Shown here: in pieces, positions 37,208 to 45,956 of the stretch | Layout of the letters: the number at the start of each line of letters is the position of its first letter | Numbering within the stretch: the stretch's first letter is position 1 | Source: Marinobacter sp. ANT_B65 | GTDB taxonomy: Bacteria > Pseudomonadota > Gammaproteobacteria > Pseudomonadales > Oleiphilaceae | Assembly (NCBI RefSeq): GCF_002407605.1 | Contig: NZ_NXGV01000001.1 | Span: forward strand, 990,895 to 1,054,894 | Reading direction: 5' to 3' | DNA length: 64,000 nt | The notes under the pieces: model-generated | What the model was told of the DNA's origin: nothing | Database searches by the model: none | The model's input: only the letters and a program-made list of their open reading frames with translations | Made by a program: the position numbers and the translations under genes

Positions 37208-38556
37208 GCCCGGGTATCCACCAATCTGTGCTCCAGCTTCGTTGCCGGGTATGAGGGGCTGCCCCGGCGGCACTCAAGGTCGGTTACTTCCAGTCCCAGG
37301 TCCATCAGGCTGCGTCGAAGAAGTGGCAGTTCTTTGTTCACCTGTTTCAGTGTGTCCTGATTTTCTGCCCACACCCGTGCGCTTATCTCCTGCTGGCGCA
37401 GGGAAACCTCAAAATTCAACGCGCCGGCCTGCTCCAGATCAACTGAAAGGTTCAGTCGCCATTCGCTGATGGCTGCCCGTTTGCGGTCATCGCCTTTCGA
37501 TGAACTCTCGTTCTTGTGTTGCTCCAGGCGTAACTGGGCCATTCTCGGTTCGTTCTGGGGTGTCACCCAAGGCAGGTCCAGAAGCAGGGTTGATGTGGGC
37601 GCAGGTGCTTCTCCACCGCCACGGGCGCTGAGTATCTGGCTATGTAACTGGTTTACGGTAATCCGGTTCAGCATGCCAGCCAACATCCGTAATGTCTGAC
37701 TTACTGATGCCGGTTCGGAATTACTGGTTGGTGTTGATAATGCCATTGGCTGCGGGAATTGCAGGGGGGTGCTAACCAGTCCCGGGGTGGCCAGTGGTGT
37801 AAGTCGATTGAATAAGGTGGCGGCATCACCGTTCTGCTCTGCCAGCAGGCTTGTGATCATGCGACCGATAGCGAGCTTGAGATCAGGAAGATCCGGGGAG
37901 GGCGTCCGGGCCAGACGGGATTCTGCGAACAGCCCGCTTTCGGCTATCCATTGCCGGATTTGCTGAACTGTATTGCTTTGTGAACCTGAGCCGGGCGTCA
38001 GCGTACTACTTGCAGGAAGTCGTCCAAGCAGTGTTTCAAGTGCCTGTCGTGCCGCTTCAGGCAAGGGTTGCGGACTTCGGGATGCAGGTAGCTGACCGGG
38101 TGACAGTTCGGGAATCACGCCTCGATTCAGTGCTGTCATCAGCTTTGCCAGGCCGTTGTCCAGGCTTTGCTGCCAAGGCATACGTTGGGCCAGGGCGCGG
38201 GATATGGCAGCTTCCGGCGTGGGTGCCAGTTTACCCATCAGTTGCAGTTCGTTGCCGGCGCGCATCACTTTCACCCAGTCACCACGTGCAAGCTCTGTCG
38301 CGCCAATCGCTGCGTTTACCTGAAGCGGTTTTCCCCTTACATCAAGCAGGATCTCGGCATTGCCCTGGCGGTTGATGATTTCCGACACGCGGGCCAGTAT
38401 GGATTCCCGGTTTGCAAGCTGAAGCTGGTCCAGTTGCTGCCGGGCAGACATGGCTGTGGTTTCGCGGGCAGGTGGCCTGGCGTCGTTGGTTTGCGCCAGC
38501 CTTGGGGTTGCAGGCGCCGGAGAAGTGGGAGGCTGTTGATCGCTGGGTAGTTTCAT
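37204..38556 (-). CDS. Second FliK-like hook-length-control family protein
   Basis: 450 residues from ATG 38556, or 458 from a TTG at 38580; neither has a strong ribosome site. The N-terminal 320 residues are Pro, Ser, Thr and Gln rich. The C-terminal 110 residues resemble the FliK hook-length domain: EWRLNLSVDLEQAGALNFEVSLRQQEISARVW, then LLRRSLMDLGLEVTDLECR. This is the same layout as FliK at 9992-11116, with no close sequence identity outside the fold. It is translationally coupled to the FlhB-like gene, so a role at the export switch is likely but unproven. Confidence 0.75.
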   Translation of the reverse strand: MKLPSDQQPPTSPAPATPRLAQTNDARPPARETTAMSARQQLDQLQLANRESILARVSEIINRQGNAEILLDVRGKPLQVNAAIGATELARGDWVKVMRAGNELQLMGKLAPTPEAAISRALAQRMPWQQSLDNGLAKLMTALNRGVIPELSPGQLPASRSPQPLPEAARQALETLLGRLPASSTLTPGSGSQSNTVQQIRQWIAESGLFAESRLARTPSPDLPDLKLAIGRMITSLLAEQNGDAATLFNRLTPLATPGLVSTPLQFPQPMALSTPTSNSEPASVSQTLRMLAGMLNRITVNQLHSQILSARGGGEAPAPTSTLLLDLPWVTPQNEPRMAQLRLEQHKNESSSKGDDRKRAAISEWRLNLSVDLEQAGALNFEVSLRQQEISARVWAENQDTLKQVNKELPLLRRSLMDLGLEVTDLECRRGSPSYPATKLEHRLVDTRA

Positions 38557-38603
38557 CGCTGCTGACTTGATACCAGACAAGAGTATTCTGTAAACGGTTT
38601 GGT

Positions 38604-38609
38604 TATAAT
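38604..38609 (+). promoter_or_regulatory. Probable -10 element of the ccm operon
   Basis: A perfect TATAAT lies in the divergent gap, 72 bases before ccmA. No good -35 element is visible at the right spacing, so an activator or an extended element may be needed. Confidence 0.4.
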
Positions 38610-38643
38610 ACGCCGCGCCGGCAACTATTGTCGTGAATACACC

Positions 38644-38662
38644 CGATGCGATTTGCGCATCG
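38644..38662. repeat. Inverted repeat in the ccmA leader
   Basis: CGATGCG-ATTTG-CGCATCG, seven perfect pairs around a five-base loop, lies 20 bases before the ccmA ATG. It may be an operator or an RNA hairpin affecting translation. Confidence 0.45.
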
Positions 38663-38681
38663 TCCTGAATACGGGGCCCCG

Positions 38682-39323
38682 ATGTCCGAGCCGTTACTAC
38701 AGGCTGTCAATCTGCAGTGTGAACGGGACAAGCGGATACTATTCCGTGAGTTATCTTTCTCCATACTGCCCGGTACGGTAACCCGTGTCGAGGGGCCAAA
38801 CGGCTCAGGCAAGACAACGCTACTGCGAATACTGGCAGGTCTGAATGATGCCTGGACAGGCGAGCTGAAGTGGTGTGGATCCCCGGTAGACAGCCAGCGG
38901 GAAGTGTTTCTCAGGAACATGCTTTATCTCGGGCACCGTCCGGGGATTAAACCTCTGCTCACCCCTCTGGAAAATCTCCGGGCCTTGATGGCCGGCCGCC
39001 GGCCGGTATCTGATGAGGCATTGAGCCAGGCTTTGCAAGGTACCGGCCTGGCCGGGTTCGAAAATGTACCCTGTCGTAATTTGTCTGCAGGCCAGCAGCG
39101 GAGGGTAGCTCTGGCTCGTCTGTTGATAGCTGATGAACCGCTCTGGTTACTTGACGAGGTGTTTACCGCCATTGATTCAGATGGGGTTAAAGCGCTTGAG
39201 ACTCTTTTGCAGCAGCGGGCCGCAGAGGGTGGCGCTGTGCTGGTTACGACCCATCATGACCTGGTTTTACCCGGTATGCATAAGCTGATTCTTGGAGCGG
39301 GAGGACTGTCTTATGAACGCTGA
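38682..39323 (+). CDS. ccmA: Haem exporter ATP-binding protein CcmA
   Basis: ABC ATPase of the CcmABCD complex that releases holo-CcmE. 213 residues with Walker A GPNGSGKTTLLRIL, signature LSAGQQRRVALARL, Walker B LWLLDEVFTAID and H-loop TTHHD. The ATG at 38682 gives MSEPLLQAVNL; an earlier ATG at 38646 lies in the inverted repeat and adds unrelated residues. Overlaps ccmB by 11 bases. Confidence 0.95.
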   Translation: MSEPLLQAVNLQCERDKRILFRELSFSILPGTVTRVEGPNGSGKTTLLRILAGLNDAWTGELKWCGSPVDSQREVFLRNMLYLGHRPGIKPLLTPLENLRALMAGRRPVSDEALSQALQGTGLAGFENVPCRNLSAGQQRRVALARLLIADEPLWLLDEVFTAIDSDGVKALETLLQQRAAEGGAVLVTTHHDLVLPGMHKLILGAGGLSYER

Positions 39324-40038
39324 AGCCCGCCCGGAGGTTCGGCTTGCCAGCGGCAGTGTTGGTGCACTGGCTGCAATGAAAGCTGTTTTTGCGCGGGATA
39401 TGAAGGTGGCGTTCCGGCAGCGTCAGGACCTGCTGAATCCGCTCCTGTTTTTTATTATGGTTGTCACCCTGTTTCCACTCGGCGTTAGCCCGGAAGTATC
39501 ATTTTTGCGTGAAGCAGGAGCAGGTATTCTCTGGGTCGCGGCGCTGCTCTCCGTATTGCTGTCTCTGGACCACCTGTTCCGCCATGATTTTGATGATGGC
39601 ACCCTCGAGCAACTCGTACTCCAGCCGCAGCCTCTGTTTTTGTTGATTCTGGCAAAAACCCTGGCTCACTGGATGCTGACCGGGCTGCCTCTGGTGGTGC
39701 TGACACCGGTTCTTGGCGTAATGGTGCATCTTGACGGGAACTCCATTGCGGTTTTGTGTCTAACGTTGCTGATTGGTACGCCGGTACTGAGCCTGATTGG
39801 AGCAATTGGCGCAGCCTTGACGCTTGGATTGCGCTCGGCAGGAGTGCTCTTGTCCCTGCTGATCATTCCACTGTACATTCCCGTGTTGATATTTGGCACG
39901 GGTACAGTTGCTGCGGCAGCGGAGGGAGCAGCTGTGGGAGCCTATGTGGCGCTGATGGGCGCTTTCCTGATGCTGGCGCTGACACTGGCGCCGTTTGCAG
40001 CGGCAGCAGCATTGAAAATCAGCCTGTCGAACGGGTAA
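39313..40038 (+). CDS. ccmB: Haem exporter membrane protein CcmB
   Basis: Membrane subunit of the CcmAB transporter, 241 residues with six hydrophobic helices. Typical stretches are FARDMKVAFRQRQDLLNPL, SLDHLFRHDFDDGTLEQL and IPLYIPVLIFGTG. The ATG at 39313 is used because the upstream part of the frame is ccmA sequence. Confidence 0.95.
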   Translation: MNAEARPEVRLASGSVGALAAMKAVFARDMKVAFRQRQDLLNPLLFFIMVVTLFPLGVSPEVSFLREAGAGILWVAALLSVLLSLDHLFRHDFDDGTLEQLVLQPQPLFLLILAKTLAHWMLTGLPLVVLTPVLGVMVHLDGNSIAVLCLTLLIGTPVLSLIGAIGAALTLGLRSAGVLLSLLIIPLYIPVLIFGTGTVAAAAEGAAVGAYVALMGAFLMLALTLAPFAAAAALKISLSNG

Positions 40039-40070
40039 AACAAGGTAAACGGTAGGACGGTGACCAACTG

Positions 40071-40814
40071 ATGTGGCAATTTTTTCACAAACTGGGTTCC
40101 CCAAAATGGTTTTTCGGGATATCCGCCCGGTTCATGCCCTGGCTACTGGCCGGGGGAGTACTGTTGCTCATGGCCGGAGTTGTCTGGGGGCTGGCATTTG
40201 CACCCAAGGATTATCTCCAGGGCAACAGTTACCGGATTATCTTTATTCATGTTCCAACGGCGTTTATGGCTCAGTCGATATACATCATGATGGCGTCTGC
40301 GGCTGTTGTGACACTGGTCTGGCGCATGAAGCTGGCCGATGTGTTTGTCAAGGCGGTTACGCCGGTCGGGCTTGTTCTTACGTTTCTGGCACTGTTTACC
40401 GGGGCTGTCTGGGGTAAACCGACCTGGGGTACCTGGTGGATCTGGGACGCCCGGCTGACTTCCATGCTGATACTGCTGTTTCTGTATGGCGGTGTCATTG
40501 CTCTGGACCGGGCCATTAATGATGAGAAGTCCGCCGCACGTGCGGTAGCTGTACTGGTGCTGGTAGGGGTTGTGAATATACCCATTATCAAATACTCCGT
40601 GGAGTGGTGGAATACGCTGCATCAGCCTGCGACGTTTAAACTCACAGAAAAGCCGTCTATGCCTGCGGAAATGTGGGTGCCATTGCTGCTGTCAGTGCTG
40701 GGCTTGTATCTGATTTTTGGCTGGCTCGCCTGTGTCCGCATGCAAACGGAGATTCTGTCCCGGGAACAGCGTACCCGCTGGGTAAAAGAATTCGTAATGA
40801 AAGGAAGGAACTGA
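40071..40814 (+). CDS. ccmC: Haem-handling membrane protein CcmC
   Basis: Loads haem onto CcmE. 247 residues, six membrane helices and the tryptophan-rich motif WGKPTWGTWWIWDARLTSM. Histidines in the FIHVPTAFMAQ and SVEWWNTLHQP loops serve as haem ligands in the family. Confidence 0.96.
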   Translation: MWQFFHKLGSPKWFFGISARFMPWLLAGGVLLLMAGVVWGLAFAPKDYLQGNSYRIIFIHVPTAFMAQSIYIMMASAAVVTLVWRMKLADVFVKAVTPVGLVLTFLALFTGAVWGKPTWGTWWIWDARLTSMLILLFLYGGVIALDRAINDEKSAARAVAVLVLVGVVNIPIIKYSVEWWNTLHQPATFKLTEKPSMPAEMWVPLLLSVLGLYLIFGWLACVRMQTEILSREQRTRWVKEFVMKGRN

Positions 40815-40817
40815 CCG

Positions 40818-41057
40818 ATGGCATTTGATTCCTTTTCTGCTTTTATCACTATGGATGGTCACGGCCCTTATGTGTGGGCATGTTACGCAGTTTTTTTCGT
40901 GCTGATGTTGCTGATGATGGTCGGGTCGGTACGGAGCAGGGCGGCAATTATTGAATCCTGCCGTCGTGGTTATGAGTTTCAGGCTGACAAGAGTAAAGTG
41001 GCGGCGACTTCTGCGCCCTCGGCATCCTTTGAACGCGTAAACGTTCCCCAAGACTGA
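40818..41057 (+). CDS. ccmD: Haem exporter small protein CcmD
   Basis: 79 residues, one membrane helix (VWACYAVFFVLMLLMMVGSV). The preceding GHGPYVW and the basic RSRAAI after it are typical. Required for release of haem-loaded CcmE. Three bases after ccmC. Confidence 0.9.
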   Translation: MAFDSFSAFITMDGHGPYVWACYAVFFVLMLLMMVGSVRSRAAIIESCRRGYEFQADKSKVAATSAPSASFERVNVPQD

Positions 41058-41072
41058 CTGACAGGTAAGTAA

Positions 41073-41546
41073 ATGCATCCGATCCGTAAAAAGCGGCTGA
41101 CTATTGTTCTGTTTCTTCTGGCAGGGCTTTCTATCGCTGTAGCGCTGACAACCTATGCGCTGCGCCAGAACATTAACCTGTTTTACGATCCAAGCCAGAT
41201 TGCCGCCGGAGAGGCTCCGGTAGATGTGCGGATTCGGGCGGGAGGTATGGTGGAAGAAGGCTCGGTCATGCGGGACACGGAGAGTTTGAAGGTAGAGTTC
41301 ATGGTAACCGACTTCAATGCATCGGTCCCCGTTGAGTACGTTGGTATCTTGCCGGACCTGTTTGCGGAAGGTCAGGGTATCGTTGCAATGGGCAAGCTTA
41401 ACAACGAAGGCCGTTTCGTCGCAGATCAGGTTCTGGCCAAACATGATGAAAATTATATGCCCCCGGAAGTTGCTGACGCCCTGGAAAAGGCTTCGAAAGC
41501 AGGTGGGCAATCGATGCCCGGCAACGCCGTGCCTGCAACTAATTAA
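41073..41546 (+). CDS. ccmE: Periplasmic haem chaperone CcmE
   Basis: Carries haem covalently to CcmF. 157 residues with an N-terminal anchor ([22 protein letters not shown]) and a beta-barrel domain. H124 in [13 protein letters not shown] binds haem, with Y128 as ligand. The Ser/Gly/Ala-rich tail is disordered. Confidence 0.96.
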   Translation: MHPIRKKRLTIVLFLLAGLSIAVALTTYALRQNINLFYDPSQIAAGEAPVDVRIRAGGMVEEGSVMRDTESLKVEFMVTDFNASVPVEYVGILPDLFAEGQGIVAMGKLNNEGRFVADQVLAKHDENYMPPEVADALEKASKAGGQSMPGNAVPATN

Positions 41547-41585
41547 ACACATCACATTCAACTGCCTGATTCCTGGAGAGCTTTG

Positions 41586-43589
41586 ATGTATCCCGAACTT
41601 GGACAGCTCGCACTGATACTTTCGCTATTGCTGGCAGTGCTTCTTTCGGTTGTACCCCTTGCTGGATCACTCACCGGCCGGGACAACCTTCAGGCGTTTG
41701 CAAGGCCTCTGGCGGCGGGCATGTTTGTGTTTGTCGGACTGGCTTTTGCTGTGCTTACCCATGCTTTTGTAACCGACGATTTTTCGGTCGCCTACGTTGC
41801 CAACAACAGCAACAGCATGCTGCCCTGGTACTACAAGTTCAGTGCTGTGTGGGGAGGGCATGAGGGCTCGCTTCTGCTTTGGATACTGATGCTTACCGGA
41901 TGGACTCTGGCGGTTGCCATTTTCAGCCGCCGATTACCATCGGTGATGATTTCACAGGTCTTGTCGGTTCTTGGCATGGTCAGTGTCGGATTCATGCTCT
42001 TTATCATTGTTACCTCAAATCCATTTGACCGTTTGTTGCCAAATGTTCCTTCTGACGGTGCGGATCTGAACCCGCTGCTTCAGGATTTCGGGTTGATCGT
42101 TCATCCGCCCATGCTTTACATGGGCTATGTAGGTTTCGCTGTGGCATTTGCGTTTGCTATCGCTGCGTTGATAAATGGTCGCCTGGATGCTGCCTGGGCC
42201 AGATGGTCACGGCCCTGGACAACGGTTGCCTGGGCATTTCTATCGGTAGGGATTGCCCTGGGAAGCTGGTGGGCATACTACGAACTTGGCTGGGGCGGTT
42301 GGTGGTTCTGGGATCCGGTTGAAAATGCCTCCCTGCTGCCCTGGTTGTCCGGTACGGCCCTGATGCACTCACTGGCGGTAACAGAGAAGCGTGGTGTTTT
42401 TAAAAGCTGGACAGTATTGCTGGCGATTGTCACCTTTGCGCTGAGTCTGTTGGGCACTTTCCTGGTTCGTTCCGGTGTGCTCACCTCGGTTCATGCCTTC
42501 GCGTCCGACCCTGAACGCGGTACCTTCCTGTTAGTCCTGCTTGCGTTTACCATCATTGCGAGCCTTGTACTCTATGCATTCCGGGCGCCGGTCGTTCACG
42601 TCCGCTCCCGTTACGGTTCTTTGTCGCGGGAAATTTTCCTGTTGCTGAACAACGTCTTGCTGGTTTCAGCAACGCTGTTAGTAGCTGTGGGCACACTGTA
42701 TCCGCTGGTTCTTGATTTTCTGGATCTGGGCAAAATCTCTATCGGCGAGCCGTTCTTCAATCTGACTTTCAGCCCTCTGGCTGTGGCTACAGGCCTTTTG
42801 CTTGGCGTTGGCACGTTTTCCCGCTGGAAGAAAACCGATGCAGGCTGGCTTGCACGTAAGCTTTTATGGCCGCTGGCACTCAGTGTGTTGATTAGCTCGG
42901 CAGTTATGGCTGGCTATGGCGGCTTCACTCCCTGGGCATTCCTTGGCATATTTTCCGCGGTGTGGATAGCCACAGCGACCTTCTGGGATCTGTGGGACAA
43001 ATCCTCTTCCAGAAAGGGCCGGGTGCATGGCCTCAAGCGTCAGTCACGCAGTTACTACGGTATGGTGCTGGGCCACCTTGGTATTGCCATAACCATGGCT
43101 GGTGCAACGGTTGTATCAAACTACGGAATTGAGCGCGATGTGCGCATGGTGCCCGGAGACGTTGCCGAGGTGGGTGACTATCAGTTTGTGTTTGTAGATA
43201 TTGGTGAGCGGCAAGGGCAGAACTTTACCGCACAGTATGGCAGCTTCGATGTGATGCGGGACGGTAAGCGTATTGCTGAGCTGCATCCGGAAAAACGCCA
43301 GTACGCGGTGGGAATGAGCGTTATGACCGAGGCTGATATTGATGCAGGTCTGTTCCGCGATATTTTTGTTGCCGTCGGGGAACGTATTTCTGATAACGCC
43401 TGGGCTATTCGGCTCCAGTACAAACCACTGATTCGCTGGCTCTGGCTTGGGGCGCTGTTTATGGCTGCCGGTGGCTTCCTTGCAATATCGGATCGTCGTT
43501 ACCGGATCCGTGAACGGTCTACGGAACCCTCCAGGAAATCTTCGCCTTCGCAAATCGATACTCAGGGTGCTGCGGGAGTGGTTTCATGA
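41586..43589 (+). CDS. ccmF: Cytochrome c haem lyase subunit CcmF
   Basis: Membrane core of the haem ligation complex. 667 residues, about 15 hydrophobic helices, the WWD motif in GWGGWWFWDPVENASLLPWL and periplasmic histidines. The ORF opens TTG-ATG; ATG 41586 is used, with GGAGAG upstream. It overlaps ccmG by four bases. Confidence 0.96.
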   Translation: MYPELGQLALILSLLLAVLLSVVPLAGSLTGRDNLQAFARPLAAGMFVFVGLAFAVLTHAFVTDDFSVAYVANNSNSMLPWYYKFSAVWGGHEGSLLLWILMLTGWTLAVAIFSRRLPSVMISQVLSVLGMVSVGFMLFIIVTSNPFDRLLPNVPSDGADLNPLLQDFGLIVHPPMLYMGYVGFAVAFAFAIAALINGRLDAAWARWSRPWTTVAWAFLSVGIALGSWWAYYELGWGGWWFWDPVENASLLPWLSGTALMHSLAVTEKRGVFKSWTVLLAIVTFALSLLGTFLVRSGVLTSVHAFASDPERGTFLLVLLAFTIIASLVLYAFRAPVVHVRSRYGSLSREIFLLLNNVLLVSATLLVAVGTLYPLVLDFLDLGKISIGEPFFNLTFSPLAVATGLLLGVGTFSRWKKTDAGWLARKLLWPLALSVLISSAVMAGYGGFTPWAFLGIFSAVWIATATFWDLWDKSSSRKGRVHGLKRQSRSYYGMVLGHLGIAITMAGATVVSNYGIERDVRMVPGDVAEVGDYQFVFVDIGERQGQNFTAQYGSFDVMRDGKRIAELHPEKRQYAVGMSVMTEADIDAGLFRDIFVAVGERISDNAWAIRLQYKPLIRWLWLGALFMAAGGFLAISDRRYRIRERSTEPSRKSSPSQIDTQGAAGVVS

Positions 43590-44122
43590 AGCGTTTCTGG
43601 TTATTCATGCCGTTGGTTGTGGCCGTTATTCTCGGTGTTGTGCTGTTTGCAGGCATTGGTAAAGATCCGACAAAGCTGGATTCAGCTCTGGTCGGAAAGC
43701 CGGTTCCTGCATTCAGCCTTGAAGACCTGAATGAGCCGGGAAACATTCTGGATGAAAACCTGTTCCAGGGTGAGATTACTCTACTGAATGTCTGGGGCAC
43801 ATGGTGCCCGTCCTGTCGTGATGAACATGGCGACCTTATGTGGCTCGCCCGGGAAAAGAATATTGTGATCATCGGGCTGAACTACAAAGACAGTCGGGAT
43901 GATGCTCTGGTGTGGCTGGACCGGCTTGGTGATCCCTACCGCAAAGTCATATACGACCCCAAAGGCACTCTGGGTTTTGATCTGGGTGTTTATGGCGCGC
44001 CGGAAACCTTTGTTATTGATGCCTCCGGCGTTGTGCGATACCGCCATGTGGGTGTGGTTAACAGCGAGGTGTGGGAGCAGGTTCTGTTGCCGGTTATTAA
44101 CGATGCACGGGAGAAGGGTTGA
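43586..44122 (+). CDS. ccmG: Thioredoxin-like cytochrome c maturation protein CcmG (DsbE)
   Basis: Reduces the apocytochrome CXXCH cysteines or resolves the CcmH disulfide. 178 residues: one N-terminal membrane anchor and a thioredoxin fold with active site WCPSC, C74 and C77. GAPETFVID is the cis-proline loop. The stop overlaps the ccmH start region. Confidence 0.95.
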   Translation: MKRFWLFMPLVVAVILGVVLFAGIGKDPTKLDSALVGKPVPAFSLEDLNEPGNILDENLFQGEITLLNVWGTWCPSCRDEHGDLMWLAREKNIVIIGLNYKDSRDDALVWLDRLGDPYRKVIYDPKGTLGFDLGVYGAPETFVIDASGVVRYRHVGVVNSEVWEQVLLPVINDAREKG

Positions 44123-44601
44123 TGCTTCGGATAATCTGTTTTCTCACGGTGATTCTTGCATCGGGCCTGTCTTATGGGGATGTGGCCGCTGTATATGATT
44201 TTGATAGTCTCAGCGAAGAGCAGCGTTATCAGGATCTGATTGCGGAGCTGCGGTGTCCCAAGTGTCAGAACCAGAACATTGCGGATTCAAACTCGCCTAT
44301 ATCCAAAGATATGAGAAACGCTGTCTATCAGATGATGCTTGATGGCGCCAGCAATGAGGAAATAGTTGAATCTCTGGTGGGGCGCTTTGGCGAGTTTGTG
44401 AAATACAAACCTGACCTGGATAGCCGCACCTTCATGCTCTGGGCGACACCTGCGATAGCGGTTCTTGGCGGCCTTCTTGTTGTTGCTGGCGTTGTTGCCC
44501 GCTCCCGTCGCGCCGGTACAACAGCACCGGCATTGAGTGCGGAAGAGCAGGCGCGCATTGATAAAATGCTTGCGAACCGGGATCAGAACGACAACGGGTG
44601 A
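44122..44601 (+). CDS. ccmH: Cytochrome c maturation protein CcmH
   Basis: Membrane thiol protein acting on apocytochrome c. 159 residues: signal peptide, the redox pair C45 and C48 in LRCPKCQNQNIADSNSPIS, and a C-terminal membrane helix (TFMLWATPAIAVLGGLLVVAG). This is the short form; the TPR part is the separate ccmI gene. An upstream TTG at 44119 is less likely. Confidence 0.95.
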   Translation: MLRIICFLTVILASGLSYGDVAAVYDFDSLSEEQRYQDLIAELRCPKCQNQNIADSNSPISKDMRNAVYQMMLDGASNEEIVESLVGRFGEFVKYKPDLDSRTFMLWATPAIAVLGGLLVVAGVVARSRRAGTTAPALSAEEQARIDKMLANRDQNDNG

Positions 44602-44678
44602 CTCGCAGTCAGAACATGCGTCTGATGTGTTAGCAACGTGCACCGTTATATTCATTTCGAACTTGTGACGATATCTCC

Positions 44679-45953
44679 ATGACTGAAACATTCTGGATTG
44701 CCGCAACGGTACTGATCATTCTTGCCTTGGCGTTTGTGCTCTACCCCGTCATCTTCCATGGCCGGGACACCCGGCATCAGACGGATCTCCGAAACCAGAA
44801 CCTGATGGCCTACCGCAGCCGTATGGCGGAGCTGGAAAGCGAATATCAGTCGGGTATTATTGACGATGAAACCTACCAACAATTACGGGATGAACTCGCC
44901 GGCGCCATGCTGGATGATGTCCCGGAAAACGAATCTCCTGTTAGAACTGTACCTGGCAGGAAGGCCGCTATGGCGGTTGCTCTGCTCTCAATACTCCTGA
45001 TCCCGGCGGCCACCTTTCTGCTATATGACGAGTGGGGAGCGATGGACCGTGTTGAGGCTTTTGTTGCGATGCAGGAACTGGGTACCTCGGATGGCGCCCG
45101 TGAAGCGCAAATGAGCAAGCTTGCGGACCAGTTGCGCGAGCGGCTTGAGGCCAGTCCTGATAACCCGGATGGCTGGGCGATGCTTGGTCAGACATATATG
45201 CGTATCGAACGCTATGAGGATGCTGCCTGGGCGTTCCGGAAACTGGCTGACAGCGTCAGTTCCGATGACGGATCGCGGGCTGTAGCTCTTGGCATGTCTG
45301 CACAGGCACAGTTTTTCCGCAGTAAGGGGGCGATGACAGACGAAGTAACATCTGCAATTAACGAAGCCCGGGCGCTGAATCCCGATGAGGTTAACTCTCT
45401 TGGTCTGCTGGGAATCCACTCCTTCAGTCAGGGCAATTATCGCGAGGCGATTGATTACTGGGAGCGGATCCAGACAGTAGCACCAGATCATCCTCAGTTG
45501 GCTTCGATTCAGGGGGGAATCAAAGAGGCATATACGCGCCTGGGTGAGCAACCACCCGCTATGGATGGTAGCCCTGTGTCACAAGCTGGAGGTGCGGGAG
45601 TCAGTGTTCGAGTCACGCTCGATGAGGCGTTCAAAGAGGATATTCCAGCAGATACCACGCTGTTCCTCTTTGCCCGTGCGGCCAAAACCCAGAGCGGACC
45701 TCCCCTGGCTGTTGTCAGGTTGACAGCCGATGCGCTGCCCCTGGAGATCCGTTTGGATGACAGTTATGCCATGGCACCTCAAGCGGTGATATCAGGCGTA
45801 GATGAAGTGGTTGTGACAGCCCGTCTGACACGCTCAGGTAACATCAACGCCCAGCCTGGAGACTGGCAGGGCACCACCGACTCCCCGGTTGCCGTTTCTG
45901 AAGACCAGGGATCACCGATTACGCTGGTTATTGATAAGCAGCTGATTAACTGA
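44679..45953 (+). CDS. ccmI: Cytochrome c maturation TPR protein CcmI
   Basis: Presents apocytochrome to the ligation complex. 424 residues: two N-terminal membrane helices (about 5-22 and 94-112) flanking a cytoplasmic loop, then periplasmic TPRs (NPDGWAMLGQTYMRIERYEDAAWAF, LNPDEVNSLGLLGIHSFSQG) and a C-terminal beta domain. Last gene of the ccm operon. Three bases separate its stop from that of the minus-strand batD gene. Confidence 0.92.
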   Translation: MTETFWIAATVLIILALAFVLYPVIFHGRDTRHQTDLRNQNLMAYRSRMAELESEYQSGIIDDETYQQLRDELAGAMLDDVPENESPVRTVPGRKAAMAVALLSILLIPAATFLLYDEWGAMDRVEAFVAMQELGTSDGAREAQMSKLADQLRERLEASPDNPDGWAMLGQTYMRIERYEDAAWAFRKLADSVSSDDGSRAVALGMSAQAQFFRSKGAMTDEVTSAINEARALNPDEVNSLGLLGIHSFSQGNYREAIDYWERIQTVAPDHPQLASIQGGIKEAYTRLGEQPPAMDGSPVSQAGGAGVSVRVTLDEAFKEDIPADTTLFLFARAAKTQSGPPLAVVRLTADALPLEIRLDDSYAMAPQAVISGVDEVVVTARLTRSGNINAQPGDWQGTTDSPVAVSEDQGSPITLVIDKQLIN

Positions 45954-45956
45954 GCC

